From Eubacterium sp. (GTDB lineage Bacteria > Bacillota_A > Clostridia > Lachnospirales > Lachnospiraceae), in contig JAMPGN010000245.1 in NCBI GenBank assembly GCA_023663915.1, forward strand, positions 1 through 5,859: 5,859 nt of DNA, read 5' to 3'. The notes beneath the pieces were generated by a model, which was given only the letters and a program-made list of their open reading frames with translations, was not told the DNA's origin and did no database searches. Both the position numbers and the translations under genes were made by a program. Positions 5,810-5,859 of the stretch are shown piece after piece. Numbering within the stretch: the first letter of the stretch is position 1; each line of letters opens with the position of its first letter.

Positions 5810-5859
5810 ATGTGGAAATATGTCGTTAAAAGATTATTATGGATGATTCCGGTACTCTT
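5810..5859 (+). CDS. ABC transporter permease, DppB/OppB-like, N-terminal 16 codons (cut by window end)
   Basis: The visible start reads MWKYVVKRLLWMIPVL, the typical opening of the first permease subunit of peptide/nickel-type ABC importers: a short basic N terminus with the KRLLWMIPVL run that leads into the first membrane helix. The ATG has a good ribosome binding site at 5797-5802. It lies 64 nt after the receptor gene in the same direction, as expected for an importer operon in which a second permease and two ATPase genes would follow. The rest of the protein lies outside the window, so completeness cannot be judged. Confidence 0.85.
   Translation, partial: MWKYVVKRLLWMIPVL

Overview
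The window looks like chromosomal DNA from a low-to-middle GC Gram-positive anaerobe, most likely a Clostridia/Lachnospiraceae-type gut bacterium. This is inferred from AGGAGG-class ribosome binding sites at nearly every start, a MepA-like MATE transporter, a lipoprotein-type (lipobox) solute receptor, base composition in the mid-40s percent GC by eye, and compact co-directional gene packing. No species can be named from the sequence alone. Every convincing gene is on the + strand, and I see no mobile element, CRISPR array, tRNA or rRNA.

Layout: (1) 1-341 is the C-terminal 112 codons of a gene cut by the window edge, which I do not recognise. It is followed by a weak and then a very strong hairpin (343-367, 390-432). 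(2) A sigma-A-like promoter (TTGCTT-18-TATAAT, 439-468) starts a probable three-gene operon: a MATE multidrug/metabolite exporter (494-1906), an amidohydrolase-2/ACMSD-type protein that overlaps it by an ATGA junction (1903-2943), and a LysR-type regulator 38 nt further on (2982-3863). A textbook intrinsic terminator (3872-3908) closes this unit. (3) A second promoter (TTGCTT-17-TAGAAT, 3966-3994), preceded by a cluster of TGCA dyads that could be a LysR operator, drives a family-5 (DppA/OppA-like) substrate-binding lipoprotein (4060-5745). After a 64-nt spacer with a hairpin comes the first 16 codons of a DppB/OppB-type ABC permease (5810 to the window end).

A reasonable working model is that the LysR protein senses a small molecule and controls its own operon and the downstream ABC importer operon. 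The importer would take up a peptide-like or other small compound, the amidohydrolase-fold protein would act on or sense a related compound, and the MATE protein would export a product or toxic relative. The gene order and coupling are visible; the metabolic link is inference.

The most notable point is the amidohydrolase-fold protein. It has the overall family layout, but Asn and Tyr stand where the N-terminal metal-binding HxH motif is expected, and Ser replaces the conserved Asp of the C-terminal GSDxP motif. It is therefore either a metal-independent, repurposed member or a divergent subfamily with a different active site.
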